A stretch of DNA of 64,000 nt from Lactobacillus panisapium (lineage in GTDB: Bacteria > Bacillota > Bacilli > Lactobacillales > Lactobacillaceae): contig NZ_CP048268.1 of assembly GCF_019469265.1 (NCBI RefSeq), forward strand, positions 1,505,001-1,569,000, in the 5' to 3' direction. Numbering within the stretch: the stretch's first letter is position 1; each line of letters begins with the position of its first letter. Made by a program: the position numbers and the translations under genes. Positions 1-8,747 of this stretch are shown one piece after another. The notes under the pieces are model-generated. The model worked only from the letters and a program-made list of their open reading frames with translations. It did no database searches and was not told where the DNA came from.

Positions 1-954
1 ATTAACGACTAAGCTGACACCAGCAATATCTAAACCACGTGCAGCCAAATCAGTTGCAACCACGTACTGATACTGACCTGCTTCAACCTCTCGCAATGTC
101 CGTTTTCTTTCCCGTTCAGTGATTCCACCATGAATTTTCGCTACTTTTAGTCCCTGATCCTGCAAGTAGCGAGTTAAATCATCAACTGTTTGCTTTGTAT
201 TAGCAAAAATAACAGCCAAATAGGGCTGACCCAAAGTTAACAATTGATGCAGGACTGCTTTTCTATTTTTGGAGCCAATATCAAGTAAATCATTTTTAAT
301 GGTTGGCGAAATTACTGCTGGGTTATCAATTACAATTTGCTCCGGCTTAGACATATATTTGCGCAAGAAGTTTGCTAGTTTTACCGGAATCGTTGCTGAA
401 AAGGCAGCCAAAGTGGTGTCTTTTGGCAATCTTTGCGCAATAAAATCAATATCGGCTAAAAAGCCCATATCTAAGGTCATATCTGCTTCATCAATGACAA
501 AGTCTTTAACATAATCTAAAAGTAAGATTTTCTTTTCAACAAAATCATGTAAACGTCCGGGAGTCGCAATAACTACTTGCGGTTTATGATTGTCAATTTT
601 TTTAAGCTGCCGCTCACGATCACTGCCGCCGGCAAAATGAGCAATTGAAATATTTAGCCCAGCAGCATCACGTAACTCACGGGCAACTTGGTAAAGCTGC
701 TCTGACAGTTCACGACTTGGTGCAGTCAAAATAGCCTGAGGATACTCAAGCTTTTCGTCAATCTCATTTAGAACCGGAATTAAAAAGGAATGGGTCTTAC
801 CTGAACCGGTTACCGCCTGCACAACAGCATTTTTGTGTGCTAATAAAACAGGAATTACCTTTTCCTGCACCTTCGTTGGCTCAGTGAAATGTATCTTGGC
901 CAATCCCTGCCTAATCGCTGGCTTAATGTTTTCATTGGTAAAAATATTATTCAT
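1..954 (-). CDS. DEAD-box RNA helicase, CshB-like (C-terminus outside window)
   Basis: An ATP-dependent RNA helicase of the DEAD-box superfamily, expected to remodel structured RNA in ribosome assembly or mRNA decay. Reading from the ATG at 954, the order is a Q-motif region, motif I AVTGSGKTH, TPGR, DEAD followed by MTLDMGF, SAT, and the start of the second RecA domain (HGG..ERER, ATDLAARGLD). The residues after DEAD resemble Bacillus CshB more than CshA, which is an inference from memory. The window edge removes the C-terminal end. Its start overlaps the nrnA stop by 8 nt (ATGAATAA), so translation is probably coupled. Confidence 0.9.
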   Translation of the reverse strand, partial: MNNIFTNENIKPAIRQGLAKIHFTEPTKVQEKVIPVLLAHKNAVVQAVTGSGKTHSFLIPVLNEIDEKLEYPQAILTAPSRELSEQLYQVARELRDAAGLNISIAHFAGGSDRERQLKKIDNHKPQVVIATPGRLHDFVEKKILLLDYVKDFVIDEADMTLDMGFLADIDFIAQRLPKDTTLAAFSATIPVKLANFLRKYMSKPEQIVIDNPAVISPTIKNDLLDIGSKNRKAVLHQLLTLGQPYLAVIFANTKQTVDDLTRYLQDQGLKVAKIHGGITERERKRTLREVEAGQYQYVVATDLAARGLDIAGVSLVVN

Positions 955-1903
955 TTTTTTCTTGATATTCCTTAGTTACCTGAACTAATTCTGCAAAGAT
1001 TTGCTTAACTTCGTCCATGTCTTTAGCATTTGCCCCACTGGCTAAAGCATGACCACCACCGTCATGCTTTGCAGCTAATTCATTAATAATTGGACCCTTA
1101 GAACGGTAATGTACTCTAAAAGTGCCATCAGGCTTTTCAACAAATACGTTCCAAGCAATAATGTCTTTAATTCTTCCTGGGGTAGATACAGTACAGGACG
1201 CCTGGTCGGAATCCACGCCTAATTTATGCAATGCATCCCGTGACAATATTGCATATGCTGCCCCGCTCGGATCAACTTTCATGTATTCAAGTACTTCAGC
1301 CTGCAGTTTTGCCTGCGCAAAGGTTACATCGCTAATATTGCGGGCAATCTCATTAATATTAATCCCAGTCGCTGTCAGTTTGGCAACAACGTTAAAGGTA
1401 TGCACCGAAGTTTCAGGATACATGAAGCGGCCAGTATCGCCGACAATACCAGCATATAGCGGATATGCAACCTCCGCAGTCAGCGGCAAATTTTCTTCAA
1501 GAATAAAATCGGCCACGATTTGGGAAGCTGCTGGAGCCTCATCATCAACAAAACTTAGATCAGCATATGGTTCAACATCAGGGTGATGATCAATTTTAAT
1601 TAAAAAATCACCCTTGCTGTACATTTTATTAGCAATTCGAGCCGTATTACCAGTATCAGTAGTAATGACTAAAGCCCCCTGATAATCTTCTTCAGTCACC
1701 TTATCCATGGTGTTAATCCAAGCTAGATCGCCCTCATCATTTTCACCTGCACACAAGATCTTCTTGTCTGGAAATTTAAGTCTTAAAGAGCGTGCAAGCC
1801 CGGCTTGTGATCCCAACGCATCGGGATCTGGACTAGTATGACGGTGCAGAATAATAGTTGGATACTGCTCAATTTTTTCATATATTTTTGGGAAAGTGTT
1901 CAT
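947..1903 (-). CDS. nrnA: Bifunctional oligoribonuclease / pAp phosphatase NrnA (DHH family)
   Basis: A cytoplasmic DHH-superfamily phosphoesterase that degrades very short RNA oligomers and dephosphorylates 3'-phosphoadenosine 5'-phosphate. In the 318 residues the metal motif HTSPDPDALGS lies at about 22-32, DTGN at about 83-86, the DHH signature at 105-107, and the DHHA1 GGGHALASGA motif near 285-295. Length is normal for NrnA. A clear SD (GAAGGAGA) precedes the ATG at 1903. The gene is followed by the overlapping helicase gene and preceded by dinB. Confidence 0.93.
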   Translation of the reverse strand: MNTFPKIYEKIEQYPTIILHRHTSPDPDALGSQAGLARSLRLKFPDKKILCAGENDEGDLAWINTMDKVTEEDYQGALVITTDTGNTARIANKMYSKGDFLIKIDHHPDVEPYADLSFVDDEAPAASQIVADFILEENLPLTAEVAYPLYAGIVGDTGRFMYPETSVHTFNVVAKLTATGININEIARNISDVTFAQAKLQAEVLEYMKVDPSGAAYAILSRDALHKLGVDSDQASCTVSTPGRIKDIIAWNVFVEKPDGTFRVHYRSKGPIINELAAKHDGGGHALASGANAKDMDEVKQIFAELVQVTKEYQEKNE

Positions 1904-1957
1904 TTTGTCTCCTTCACAATTTTCAAAGTACTCAATTAGTTTAACAGATATTTTTCG

Positions 1958-3094
1958 TTAATTTGAAAATAAATCCAGAGCAATATTTTCAAATTCAGCC
2001 TCGGTAAAATCGGTAGCGGTAACACCTAAAAGTCTTATTCCATCATTTAAAAATGACTCAGAAAGCGGATTGAATAAGTCTCTGGCAGACTCATAAATAT
2101 CCAATGGATTATTAGTTGCATGCTCTAATTTCTGCCTCTTTGTAACAGTTTCAAAATCGTTATTACGAATTTTTAAAACAACTGTACTAGCAAACAGATT
2201 AAGCTCCTGCAATTTCTTAGCTACTTCATTAACATAATTTCTGATATTGGTCAAAGCTGTCTGCTCATTATATACACATGGCTCATATGTTCGCTCGACC
2301 CCAATTGATTTTCGATTACGCTCATCATCGGGTACAACAGGTGACAAATCAATCCCATTAGCATGCTCTGCCATCTGATAACCCATTCGGTTAAAATGCT
2401 TGATTAATTCACGCACGTGCATTTGCTGCAAGCCTTGACCAGTGTATACGCCCAGCTCAGCCAGTCTCTGTTCTGTTTTTGGTCCAATGCCATGAAAACG
2501 GCTAATTTTTTGCCGAGCCAAAAAGCCACGTGCCTCACTAGGCAAAATAACTGTCCGTCCAAATGGCTTAGAATATTCCGAACCCATCTTAGCTAGAAAT
2601 TTATTATAAGTTGCCCCGAATGAGCAATTTAGGCCAACTTCTTTTCTGATTCTATTTTGTAAATCAATAGCGATTTGAACTGTGGAATCTTGCCCCATTT
2701 TATTCTCAGTCACATCAAGATATGCTTCGTCCAGAGCAATTGATTCAACTACGTCCGTAACTTCATGCATCATTTCATGGATTTCTGCCGAAACACGGCG
2801 ATATTTGGCAAAATCTGGTTTCATAAATACTAGTTTGCTTTTCGGTACTAGCCTAAAGGCCTTAATTGATGGCATTGCAGAATGAACGCCATATTTACGG
2901 GCAACATAATTGGCCGTAGCTACTACCCCATGACCATGATTTTGCCGCGGATCTTGTCCGATTACGAGCGCCTTATTCCTTAAATTAGGATGATCACGCG
3001 TTTCAACTGAGGCATAAAAAGCATCCATATCAATGTGAATGATTTTTCGATGTAAATCATTTTCCGGCAACAAGCCGTCGCTATAATTATTCAT
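1958..3094 (-). CDS. dinB: DNA polymerase IV (Y family)
   Basis: An error-prone translesion polymerase acting on stalled forks. Visible motifs are DMDAFYASVE (palm aspartate and steric gate region), SIALDEAYLDVT (second catalytic acidic pair), FLAKMGSEYSKP, a helix-hairpin-helix FHGIGPKTEQRL and a little-finger domain. I chose the ATG at 3094 because it gives an 8-nt overlap with the zwf stop (ATGAATAA), the same junction seen at nrnA/helicase. An upstream ATG at 3130 would add 12 residues and overlap zwf by 44 bp, and cannot be excluded. No beta-clamp motif was checked. About 378 aa. Confidence 0.92.
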   Translation of the reverse strand: MNNYSDGLLPENDLHRKIIHIDMDAFYASVETRDHPNLRNKALVIGQDPRQNHGHGVVATANYVARKYGVHSAMPSIKAFRLVPKSKLVFMKPDFAKYRRVSAEIHEMMHEVTDVVESIALDEAYLDVTENKMGQDSTVQIAIDLQNRIRKEVGLNCSFGATYNKFLAKMGSEYSKPFGRTVILPSEARGFLARQKISRFHGIGPKTEQRLAELGVYTGQGLQQMHVRELIKHFNRMGYQMAEHANGIDLSPVVPDDERNRKSIGVERTYEPCVYNEQTALTNIRNYVNEVAKKLQELNLFASTVVLKIRNNDFETVTKRQKLEHATNNPLDIYESARDLFNPLSESFLNDGIRLLGVTATDFTEAEFENIALDLFSN

Positions 3095-4535
3095 AAATCC
3101 AACGTTCAGTTGGCGATTCAAAAATCTCATTTGCGGCCTTTGGCCCCATCCGATACGGCAAATACTGGTTTATCTGCTTACCTTCTTCATTTTCTTTTTG
3201 CCATGCCTCTTCCACAACATCAATAAATTTCCAGTAATTTTTCAATTCACTCCAGTGCGTAAAGTTGGTGGAATCGTTGACAAAAACGTCGTGAAGAAGA
3301 CGTTCATAGCCATCAGGTACCTTTTCTTGTTCTTGCTTTGAAAATAAGTAATCTAGGTTTTCACGTCGAATGCCTGGCTCCGTAATTTTTTTGCCATTAA
3401 TCGTTATAAAAATTTGCATATCGGGATCAATAATAATCGAAATGTTGTTGGAGTGCGCTTGTCCGTATGGTGTACAGATGTGTTTGAGCACAATATCAAT
3501 TCGGTTAGTTTTTTCGCGCAATTCTTTTCCAGTTCTAAAATAAATTGGCATGTTGGCAACTGGACCCTTTTTAAATTTCACTTCGCCAGCGACAAAAGTT
3601 TCGGTATTCGAGTCTTCGGCTACATTAGGTTCTTGCCGGTAACCAAAAGTCATATCGCTACCTAAATATTGTCCCCGGACGAAATGCTGCGCAATCTCTT
3701 GTTCATCTGGCACAATCATACTATCAAGCAATTCCTGCTTAGCCTCATGGATACTTTTAGAAGTTAAATCCTTGGGTTCAGGCATCGCTAGTAAAGTAAT
3801 GATTTGAAAAATATGGTTTTGGACCATATCACGCAAAGCACCAGAGGTTTCGTAATAGCCACCACGGGCCTCAACTCCCAAATGCTCTGCCAGAGTCACT
3901 TGAATATTCTTAATTGTGGCACTATTCCAAATGTTTTTTATCAACGGATTGGTAAAACGAAGCGGCAAAATATTTTGAACCATTTCCTTACCAAGATAAT
4001 GATCAATTCGGAAGATATCATTTTCATCAAATGAAGCAGTTATCTGCTTATTCAATTCTTCTGCAGAGGCTAAATCACGACCAAATGGCTTTTCTACTAC
4101 TATTCGGTTAAAACCAGTGCTAGTCAAATTCTGATCGTTAATATGCTGCGCAATTGTACCAAAAAAGCGGGGAGCCATTGCCATGTAGAAAATGCGGTTT
4201 CCCTGAGCACTATAACGGTTATCAAGATCGCCAGCTAAATTTTTCAGCGTTTCATAGTGTTCAACATTGGTAACATCATGGGACTGGTAATAAAAATGAC
4301 TAGTAAAAGCAGCTAGATCATTTTCATTAACCTCATCGTGTGTCTCATGAACGGCATCGCTGACCTGCTGCCGAAGATACTCATGTGACCAAGGGCGCCT
4401 AGCCGTACCAACAACAGCAAAGTTATCGTGAATTAAGCCTTGCTCATACAAATTAAACAGCGCAGGGTAAAGTTTACGGTGGGCCAAATCGCCACTTCCA
4501 CCGAAGATAATCATAATAACAGGTATATTTTTCAT
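3087..4535 (-). CDS. zwf: Glucose-6-phosphate 1-dehydrogenase
   Basis: Oxidises glucose 6-phosphate to 6-phosphogluconolactone with NAD(P)+, the first oxidative pentose-phosphate step. The protein has 482 residues, a normal length. An N-terminal Rossmann motif GGSGDLAHRKLYPAL lies at 12-26. EKPFGRDL is near 149-155, and the family active-site signature RIDHYLGKE is at 176-184. The ATG at 4535 has a strong SD (GGAAAGGA). It is transcribed ahead of dinB, nrnA and the helicase with short overlaps, suggesting one operon of metabolic and nucleic-acid genes. Confidence 0.97.
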   Translation of the reverse strand: MKNIPVIMIIFGGSGDLAHRKLYPALFNLYEQGLIHDNFAVVGTARRPWSHEYLRQQVSDAVHETHDEVNENDLAAFTSHFYYQSHDVTNVEHYETLKNLAGDLDNRYSAQGNRIFYMAMAPRFFGTIAQHINDQNLTSTGFNRIVVEKPFGRDLASAEELNKQITASFDENDIFRIDHYLGKEMVQNILPLRFTNPLIKNIWNSATIKNIQVTLAEHLGVEARGGYYETSGALRDMVQNHIFQIITLLAMPEPKDLTSKSIHEAKQELLDSMIVPDEQEIAQHFVRGQYLGSDMTFGYRQEPNVAEDSNTETFVAGEVKFKKGPVANMPIYFRTGKELREKTNRIDIVLKHICTPYGQAHSNNISIIIDPDMQIFITINGKKITEPGIRRENLDYLFSKQEQEKVPDGYERLLHDVFVNDSTNFTHWSELKNYWKFIDVVEEAWQKENEEGKQINQYLPYRMGPKAANEIFESPTERWIYE

Positions 4536-4663
4536 GAGAAAATCCTTTCCAAAATCAGGTATGTTAACTCTATTTTATAATATTTTCCAGTCAAACTTTA
4601 GTTTTAAACAACCTTTATTAGAAAAATAAGCGGAACTTAAGTCAAAAAAAGACTGCAATAAAA

Positions 4664-4687
4664 AAGATGCCTTTTTATAGACATCTT
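4664..4687 (-). terminator. Rho-independent terminator after yajC
   Basis: An AAGATG...CATCTT hairpin, followed on the minus strand by a run of six T, lies just downstream of the yajC stop codon. It separates yajC from zwf. Confidence 0.75.
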
Positions 4688-4695
4688 GTTAGTTA

Positions 4696-5139
4696 TTATT
4701 CTTCAGATGAGTGATCATCCTTGTTTTCACTGCTTGGCGTATCAGCAGGCTCTTTTTGAGCGGGCTTATCGGCAGGTGCAGCAGATTTTTCTTCTGCCGC
4801 AGATTCTTTAGCTGGTGCAGCTTCTTCAGCTTCTGGCGCAGCAGGTATTATCTGTTGAACTGCCATCCGGCTAAATGTTAGGTAAATTCCGTCTGCATCC
4901 AAGACAATTGTTTTGTCCTTAGAATTAACGGAGTCAACTTTACCGTGCAGACCATCAATCATGATGACATTGTCGCCTTTTTTAAGCTCATTCATCATTT
5001 CCATTTTCTTTTGTTGTTGCTTTTTCTGCGGTTTGAACATTGTGAAGTACATTAATGCAAACATAATCACAATAAAACCGATTGTCCACAAACTTCCCAT
5101 GCCATTATTATTATTGGCCGCTAAAAATAAAGTATTCAA
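4696..5139 (-). CDS. yajC: Preprotein translocase subunit YajC with long acidic Ala/Glu tail
   Basis: A single-pass membrane protein associated with the SecDF/YajC accessory complex. One hydrophobic segment spans about residues 14-34, followed by the family motif FKPQKKQQQKK and the conserved region DGLHGKVDSV. The last about 50 residues are a low-complexity tail of Ala, Glu, Pro, Lys and Asp (EEAAPAKESAAEEK...), making the protein (147 aa) longer than the usual 85-110 aa YajC. The tail is probably disordered and cytoplasmic. It follows ruvB. Confidence 0.92.
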   Translation of the reverse strand: MNTLFLAANNNNGMGSLWTIGFIVIMFALMYFTMFKPQKKQQQKKMEMMNELKKGDNVIMIDGLHGKVDSVNSKDKTIVLDADGIYLTFSRMAVQQIIPAAPEAEEAAPAKESAAEEKSAAPADKPAQKEPADTPSSENKDDHSSEE

Positions 5140-5204
5140 ATTTACACCTCATTGTCTTAAAAATATCAATTACTTAATTATACAAAAACTAGCGCAGAAT
5201 TGCA

Positions 5205-6227
5205 CTACTGCCCGGGAATTGGTAAGCCTAATTGCACATAAGCTTTTTCAGTGACCATTCGTCCACGTGGCGTCATTAATAAAAAGCCATGCTGCAGTAA
5301 ATAAGGTTCATATAGCGATTCGACCGTTTCAACATCTTCACCGGCATTGGCAGCTATTGTCCGCACGCCAACTGGGCCACCATGATAATTTTCAATAATA
5401 ACCCGTAAAATTTTACGATCTGTCTGATCTAATCCTTCATCATCAACTTGCAACTGCTTTAAGGAATCTCTTGTTGTCTCATAAGAAATCACGTCTTCAC
5501 CTTTGACCTGTGCAAAATCACGCACGCGCCGTAATAAGCGGTTAGCTACCCGTGGCGTTCCCCGTGACCTTCTTGCCAGTTCATGTGCAGCTTGTGAAGC
5601 AATCTCAATATTAAAAACACTACTGGAGCGCTGAATAATTTTTTCAAGTTCCGTCACATTATAATATTGTAAGTGCTCGACAATCCCAAAACGATCTCTT
5701 AATGGTGCTGATAATTGGCCGGCTAGTGTAGTTGCACCAACTAATGTGAATGGCGGTAGCGGAACATGAACCGCATGGGTTGTTTGTCCCTCACCAATCA
5801 CGATATCGACGTAAAAGTCTTCCATCGCTGAATACAAAACTTCTTCTATTGGTTTAGGTAAGCGGTGGATTTCGTCAATAAATAAAATGTCGCCCGGATC
5901 AAGGTCAGTTAAAAGCGCCACTAAATCGCCAGCTTTTTCAATTGCTGGTCCACTGGTACTTTTTAACTTTACGCCCAATTCATTCGCAATTACAAAAGCC
6001 AGAGTCGTCTTTCCCAATCCCGGTGGGCCATAAAGTAAAACGTGGTCGAGGGCTTCATCACGCTTTTTGGCAGCTTTAATATAAACTGCCATTTCTTTTT
6101 TAACCCGCTCTTGACCCAAGTACTCTTGTAGATTCTGCGGGCGTAATGAAAATTCTGTCTGTTCTTCTTTTGGTCCCTGAATTTGGCCAGAAACAATTGA
6201 ATTATCTTCGTCCACTACCTGTTTCAC
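5205..6227 (-). CDS. ruvB: Holliday junction branch-migration helicase RuvB
   Basis: The hexameric AAA+ motor that drives branch migration of Holliday junctions with RuvA. The 340-aa protein shows Walker [11 protein letters not shown] (66-75), Walker B DEIH, the sensor segment [18 protein letters not shown] with its arginine, and the C-terminal winged helix ([23 protein letters not shown]). It lies directly downstream of ruvA with about 37 bp between them, in a mutS-mutL-ruvA-ruvB repair operon. Confidence 0.98.
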   Translation of the reverse strand: MKQVVDEDNSIVSGQIQGPKEEQTEFSLRPQNLQEYLGQERVKKEMAVYIKAAKKRDEALDHVLLYGPPGLGKTTLAFVIANELGVKLKSTSGPAIEKAGDLVALLTDLDPGDILFIDEIHRLPKPIEEVLYSAMEDFYVDIVIGEGQTTHAVHVPLPPFTLVGATTLAGQLSAPLRDRFGIVEHLQYYNVTELEKIIQRSSSVFNIEIASQAAHELARRSRGTPRVANRLLRRVRDFAQVKGEDVISYETTRDSLKQLQVDDEGLDQTDRKILRVIIENYHGGPVGVRTIAANAGEDVETVESLYEPYLLQHGFLLMTPRGRMVTEKAYVQLGLPIPGQ

Positions 6228-6264
6228 TTCCTTTAAGTAAACACTAAGTCCATTATAACAAGAA

Positions 6265-6849
6265 TTACTTCTTTAAGAGAAGAGCCAAACCCTTTTTAAT
6301 ATATTGATCAGCCGTTGTCGCTTGTTCTTTAGCCAAAAGCGGCGTAATGCGATCAACTTCTTTTTTAGTATAACCCAGAGCCAGAAGGGCCAATAATGCA
6401 TCATTTAACTCTGGTGAGACTTCTTGATCAGGAAGTTGGTCAACGCGCTGAACATAATCGCCCAGTTTTCCTTTTAGATCTAGCACAATCTGCGAGGCCG
6501 TCTTTTTCCCAACACCAGGAAAGCGGGTCAGGTACTTAACCTCTCCTTGTTCAATTGCTTCGGCTAGCGAATTGCTATTTTCGGCAGCCATAATTGCCAA
6601 CGCCGATTTAGGTCCAATCCCGCTAACACTCAGTAATTTTAAAAATAAACCTTTATCTTCTTCGGTCTGAAAACCAAATAAGGTGATGCCAGTATCCCGT
6701 ACAATTTGCTCAATGTAAACACGGGCCTTCTGCATTTCCTGATATGCAAAAGGTGTCGGACTATACACCTTATATCCCACACCATTAACGTCAATAACAA
6801 TGTAGTCAGGTTTAATCTCCGTAATTATTCCTGCCAAATATTCGTACAT
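6265..6849 (-). CDS. ruvA: Holliday junction DNA-binding protein RuvA
   Basis: A tetrameric junction-recognition subunit that loads RuvB. The 194 aa contain the N-terminal OB fold ([23 protein letters not shown] begins it), the tandem helix-hairpin-helix region ([16 protein letters not shown] and [20 protein letters not shown]) and the C-terminal RuvB-contact domain ([20 protein letters not shown]). Only 3 bp separate it from mutL, which indicates cotranscription. Confidence 0.98.
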   Translation of the reverse strand: MYEYLAGIITEIKPDYIVIDVNGVGYKVYSPTPFAYQEMQKARVYIEQIVRDTGITLFGFQTEEDKGLFLKLLSVSGIGPKSALAIMAAENSNSLAEAIEQGEVKYLTRFPGVGKKTASQIVLDLKGKLGDYVQRVDQLPDQEVSPELNDALLALLALGYTKKEVDRITPLLAKEQATTADQYIKKGLALLLKK

Positions 6850-6852
6850 GCT

Positions 6853-8745
6853 TTATTCATCCTTTTTAAACATTTTGCGTAAGTCATTTTCGCGTAACCG
6901 GACAATAACCACATTTCCTTTAGCATCATGATATGGGTCATTGACCTGACGCAGATTAGTCAGTAGATCGCCACACTCAGCACTTGATAGTTTCTTTTTC
7001 CCCGGAACAATCCTCTGTGCCTGCTCACTGGCAATTCTTTTAATCAAGTTGGCCGAATCAGTTTGGTCAACGTTGAGGTAACTGTCCAAAATTGCCCTGA
7101 CAGAATGCTCAATATCGCCTTCAAGCCAAGTAGGATATGAACGTAGAATAAAGGTATCTTGGCCAAATTCCTCAAGAAACAGCCCAATTTGCTTGATTTC
7201 TTCTAATTGATCTTTGATCTGAATAAAATCTAGACTGCCAAATTCCAGAATCATTGGCGTTAGCAAACCTTGTTGGTTAATTTTTTGTCCTGCAATTTCA
7301 CGGCTTATTTTTTTAAAAGCAAGCAATCTTCGTGCTGCAACCTGATCGATTAAGTAAAGGTCTTCCCCACTGACAGCAATCAAATAAGTATTAGTTTGAC
7401 CTACTAAACTTAGCTCGGGTAAGCTGCTAGCAAGTAATTCATCCCCGGTAGAAATTACATCCTCGTGTAAATCTGAATGTGAAAAAGGCGTAAGTTGTAC
7501 TTGCTGGTTCACATTTTCTGGCCACGTTTTTGTAACTAAATAACGATCATCTTCTCGGGGAATATTTAAGTCGACATATTTTGATGGTGCAACTGACTCA
7601 ATCGCAGCCGGTTCAGTTTCATGAACTTCATCGCGAGTATTTTCAGCCTGGTCAGGTCTCTTAGTTTCAACCACATTTTTATTAAGGTTGAATTTCAACT
7701 GATCCATTCGCGTTTCTTCTTTGGTGTTAGTCAAATTGCCAATGGCATCGGCTTGAACATCCTTGGCTAAAAGAGCACTACTAATTGCATTAGTGATTAA
7801 CCGACTGAGTTCGGTTTCCTTAGATAAGCGCACCTCTTTTTTGGTGGGATGAACGTTGACATCAACTAATAATGGGTCAACTTTAATCTTGATCACAGCG
7901 ATTGGATAATGCTTTGCCGCCAAGTTAGTACCATAACCATCCATTACCGCGGTGGCTAGCTGAAAATTATTGATATAGCGGCCGTTAAGCAAAATTGAGA
8001 TAAAATTGCGTGTCGATCTCGTTAAACCCGGCTTGGAAATTAATCCGGTTACTTCAAAATCATTGTCGCTACTCTTAAATGGCAGCATTTTTTCAGCAAT
8101 TGAACGCCCATAGACACTTGAAACAGTTTGTTGCAGATTGCCATTACCCGCTGTTCGCAGCAATACACGCCCTTCATTCATTAGCGTTAACGCAATATCA
8201 GGGTAACCCAAAGCTATGCGGTTGACGATATCAACAATTTTCATAATTTCGGTTCTGGGGCTACGCAGGTATTTAAGCCTAGCGGGCGTATTGTAAAATA
8301 AATCTTTAACTGTGATTTGCGTGCCCTTGGTAGCTGCCGCTTCTTCTTGTGCTTTTTTAACGCCAGCCGCAAATTCGGCCCGCGTGCCACTAGCTCCACC
8401 GGAATTAGTTAAGATCTCAACATGACTTACGGCTGCGATTGATGCTAGGGCTTCGCCCCGAAAGCCAAGTGTGCCAACATTAAACAAATCATGCTCGTTA
8501 CTTATTTTACTTGTAGCATGCCGGGTAAAAGCAAGATCAATCTGATCACTTGGTATCCCAGTTCCGTTATCCTGAACAATAATTTGTTTTAAACCGGCAT
8601 CAATAAAATCAATCCGAATTCGCGTACTTTTGGCATCAATTGCATTTTCCAGCAATTCCTTAACTACACTAGCCGGACGTTCAATTACTTCTCCAGCCGC
8701 GATTTGATTAGACAGATTAACCGATAATTCGTGAATTTGGGCCAT
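6853..8745 (-). CDS. mutL: DNA mismatch repair protein MutL, endonuclease motifs degenerate
   Basis: A GHKL ATPase linking MutS mismatch recognition to repair. The N-terminal ATPase is intact: ENAIDAK, DNGTGI, ATSKI and GFRGEAL are all present. A long variable linker follows. The C-terminal dimerisation domain aligns with nuclease-type MutL, but the metal-site motifs are lost. The usual DQHA..E....E reads DQVAARRLLAF (from D467), the ACR-type cysteine motif reads AQR (576-578), and CPHGRP reads HDAKGN (606-611). MutL in bacteria without MutH normally keeps these motifs, so this copy is probably not a nicking enzyme. The gene is otherwise full length (630 aa) and unbroken. Confidence 0.96.
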   Translation of the reverse strand: MAQIHELSVNLSNQIAAGEVIERPASVVKELLENAIDAKSTRIRIDFIDAGLKQIIVQDNGTGIPSDQIDLAFTRHATSKISNEHDLFNVGTLGFRGEALASIAAVSHVEILTNSGGASGTRAEFAAGVKKAQEEAAATKGTQITVKDLFYNTPARLKYLRSPRTEIMKIVDIVNRIALGYPDIALTLMNEGRVLLRTAGNGNLQQTVSSVYGRSIAEKMLPFKSSDNDFEVTGLISKPGLTRSTRNFISILLNGRYINNFQLATAVMDGYGTNLAAKHYPIAVIKIKVDPLLVDVNVHPTKKEVRLSKETELSRLITNAISSALLAKDVQADAIGNLTNTKEETRMDQLKFNLNKNVVETKRPDQAENTRDEVHETEPAAIESVAPSKYVDLNIPREDDRYLVTKTWPENVNQQVQLTPFSHSDLHEDVISTGDELLASSLPELSLVGQTNTYLIAVSGEDLYLIDQVAARRLLAFKKISREIAGQKINQQGLLTPMILEFGSLDFIQIKDQLEEIKQIGLFLEEFGQDTFILRSYPTWLEGDIEHSVRAILDSYLNVDQTDSANLIKRIASEQAQRIVPGKKKLSSAECGDLLTNLRQVNDPYHDAKGNVVIVRLRENDLRKMFKKDE

Positions 8746-8747
8746 GA

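Noticed and set aside
1122..1586. A long plus-strand frame (154 codons) opposite nrnA
   Set aside because: It is the reverse shadow of a well supported gene, has no SD and a low-complexity Ser/Thr/Ala composition.
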